DNA from: a virus
Direction: 5' to 3' (one strand)
Length of the DNA: 22,921 nucleotides
Virus record (IMG/VR): IMGVR_UViG_3300044991_002081
Coordinates: 1-22,921 of that record
Shown: piece by piece, positions 22,580 to 22,921 of the stretch
Position numbering within the stretch: position 1 is the first letter of the stretch
How the letters are laid out: each line of letters opens with the position of its first letter
The notes under the pieces: model-generated
Database searches by the model: none
What the model was told of the DNA's origin: nothing
What the model saw: only the letters and a program-made list of their open reading frames with translations
Position numbers and translations under genes: made by a program

Positions 22580-22921
22580 CTACCCTGCAGCTGCATGTCT
22601 GGTTACACGCCCGCCACCAATTGGCGCAGCCGCGGGCGTGTCCGGGTTTGAATGGTGCATGTCCGGGCACTTGTTGGACAGCACCAGATGAGCCTCAGCC
22701 AGTAGCTCGTGTGCCTTCGCAAGCTGATGATGTGAGTCGATCAGCTTCGACACGTCCTCCGATGAGACGGTGATTGTACTCTCTTCTGCGTGTCCGTCTA
22801 GTAACTTTTCGGTGTCTTTCCCCATCAGCCAATCACAAGACTTTTCAAGTTTTTCACTTATTAGCAGAAGGGTTTCCCCGTTCGGGATTCGGTTTTCTTT
22901 TAAATATCGGTGAACAGTTTG
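22580..22921 (-). CDS. Xre-type phage repressor (5' end outside the window)
   Basis: The frame is open from the right edge of the window to a TAG at 22582-22580, giving 113 visible residues. The first 36 read as the second half of an Xre/cI-type helix-turn-helix (TVHRYLKENRIPNGETLLLI followed by SEKLEKSCDWLMGKD); the SxDWLLGxD ending is characteristic. A methionine at 22825 is internal, not the true start. The rest is a short helical, Leu-rich segment (SKLIDSHHQLAKAHELLAEA) that could oligomerise, then a Pro/Ala tail; there is no S24 LexA-like self-cleavage domain. The DNA is noticeably more AT-rich than the late operon. It probably controls lysogeny; the opposing promoter region lies outside. 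Confidence 0.82.
   Translation of the reverse strand, partial: QTVHRYLKENRIPNGETLLLISEKLEKSCDWLMGKDTEKLLDGHAEESTITVSSEDVSKLIDSHHQLAKAHELLAEAHLVLSNKCPDMHHSNPDTPAAAPIGGGRVTRHAAAG

Noticed and set aside
22586-22595. 10-bp palindrome TGCAGCTGCA as a repressor operator
   Set aside because: It lies in Ala codons at the 3' end of the repressor gene; it is a single copy with no second operator-like site seen nearby, so chance from GCA/GCT codons is likely.
1-22921. CRISPR arrays, insertion sequences or transposase genes
   Set aside because: No regularly spaced repeats, terminal inverted repeats or transposase motifs were seen on either strand.

Overview
The window is a single siphovirus-type temperate phage genome segment, about 60-65% GC by eye. 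No host chromosomal gene is recognisable. The host is most likely in the Verrucomicrobiota / Kiritimatiellota / Lentisphaerota group. Two features suggest this: a C-terminal 'F-L-Q-S-T-N-L...W...R-F-W-R-V' type module in a tail fibre, which I associate with secreted proteins of those phyla, and an integrase ending in a Y-R-A-L-V...F-F-D-I tail. This is inference from pattern recognition, not from a search.

Layout. Bases 53-20795 are one long, almost gapless + strand late operon in lambda-like order. It runs: small and large terminase (53-2282), a small zinc-ribbon protein, an unknown protein in the gpW slot, portal, S49 head-maturation protease, an exported-looking capsid-accessory protein, a coiled-coil scaffold candidate and the major capsid protein (6138-7034). 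Then come head-tail completion genes, a tandem paralogous pair of tail-tube-like genes, a chaperone-slot gene, a small signal-peptide protein, a tape measure (10918-12471), a minor tail protein and two large fibre-like proteins (13277-16600). The operon ends with a lipobox-bearing ORF, a beta-propeller-like protein, a one-TM protein, a DUF1353-like protein and two unknown proteins (to 20795). Most neighbours overlap by 4-20 bases, which implies translational coupling.

Bases 20796-21034 carry an attachment site. It is the 3' half of a tRNA-Thr(CGT) gene (minus strand, anticodon loop to CCA), flanked by two identical 19-bp direct repeats that look like integrase arm sites. To the right, on the minus strand, lies a lysogeny module: an Xre-type repressor that runs off the right edge, a small lipoprotein, and a tyrosine integrase whose 3' end abuts att, as in lambda. 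Phage genes lie on both sides of att, so this looks like attP of an unintegrated (virion or circular) genome rather than a chromosomal prophage end.

Most unusual points: (1) at least four structural-module proteins begin with convincing Sec signal peptides, and others carry lipobox-like or membrane N-termini, which is hard to reconcile with cytoplasmic virion assembly; (2) a fibre-like protein has a C-terminal chymotrypsin-fold protease domain with a readable His/Asp/Ser triad; (3) the tail-tube slot holds a tandem duplication; (4) a lipoprotein is translationally coupled to the integrase. No endolysin is recognisable in the window. There is no gene-free stretch longer than 300 bases.
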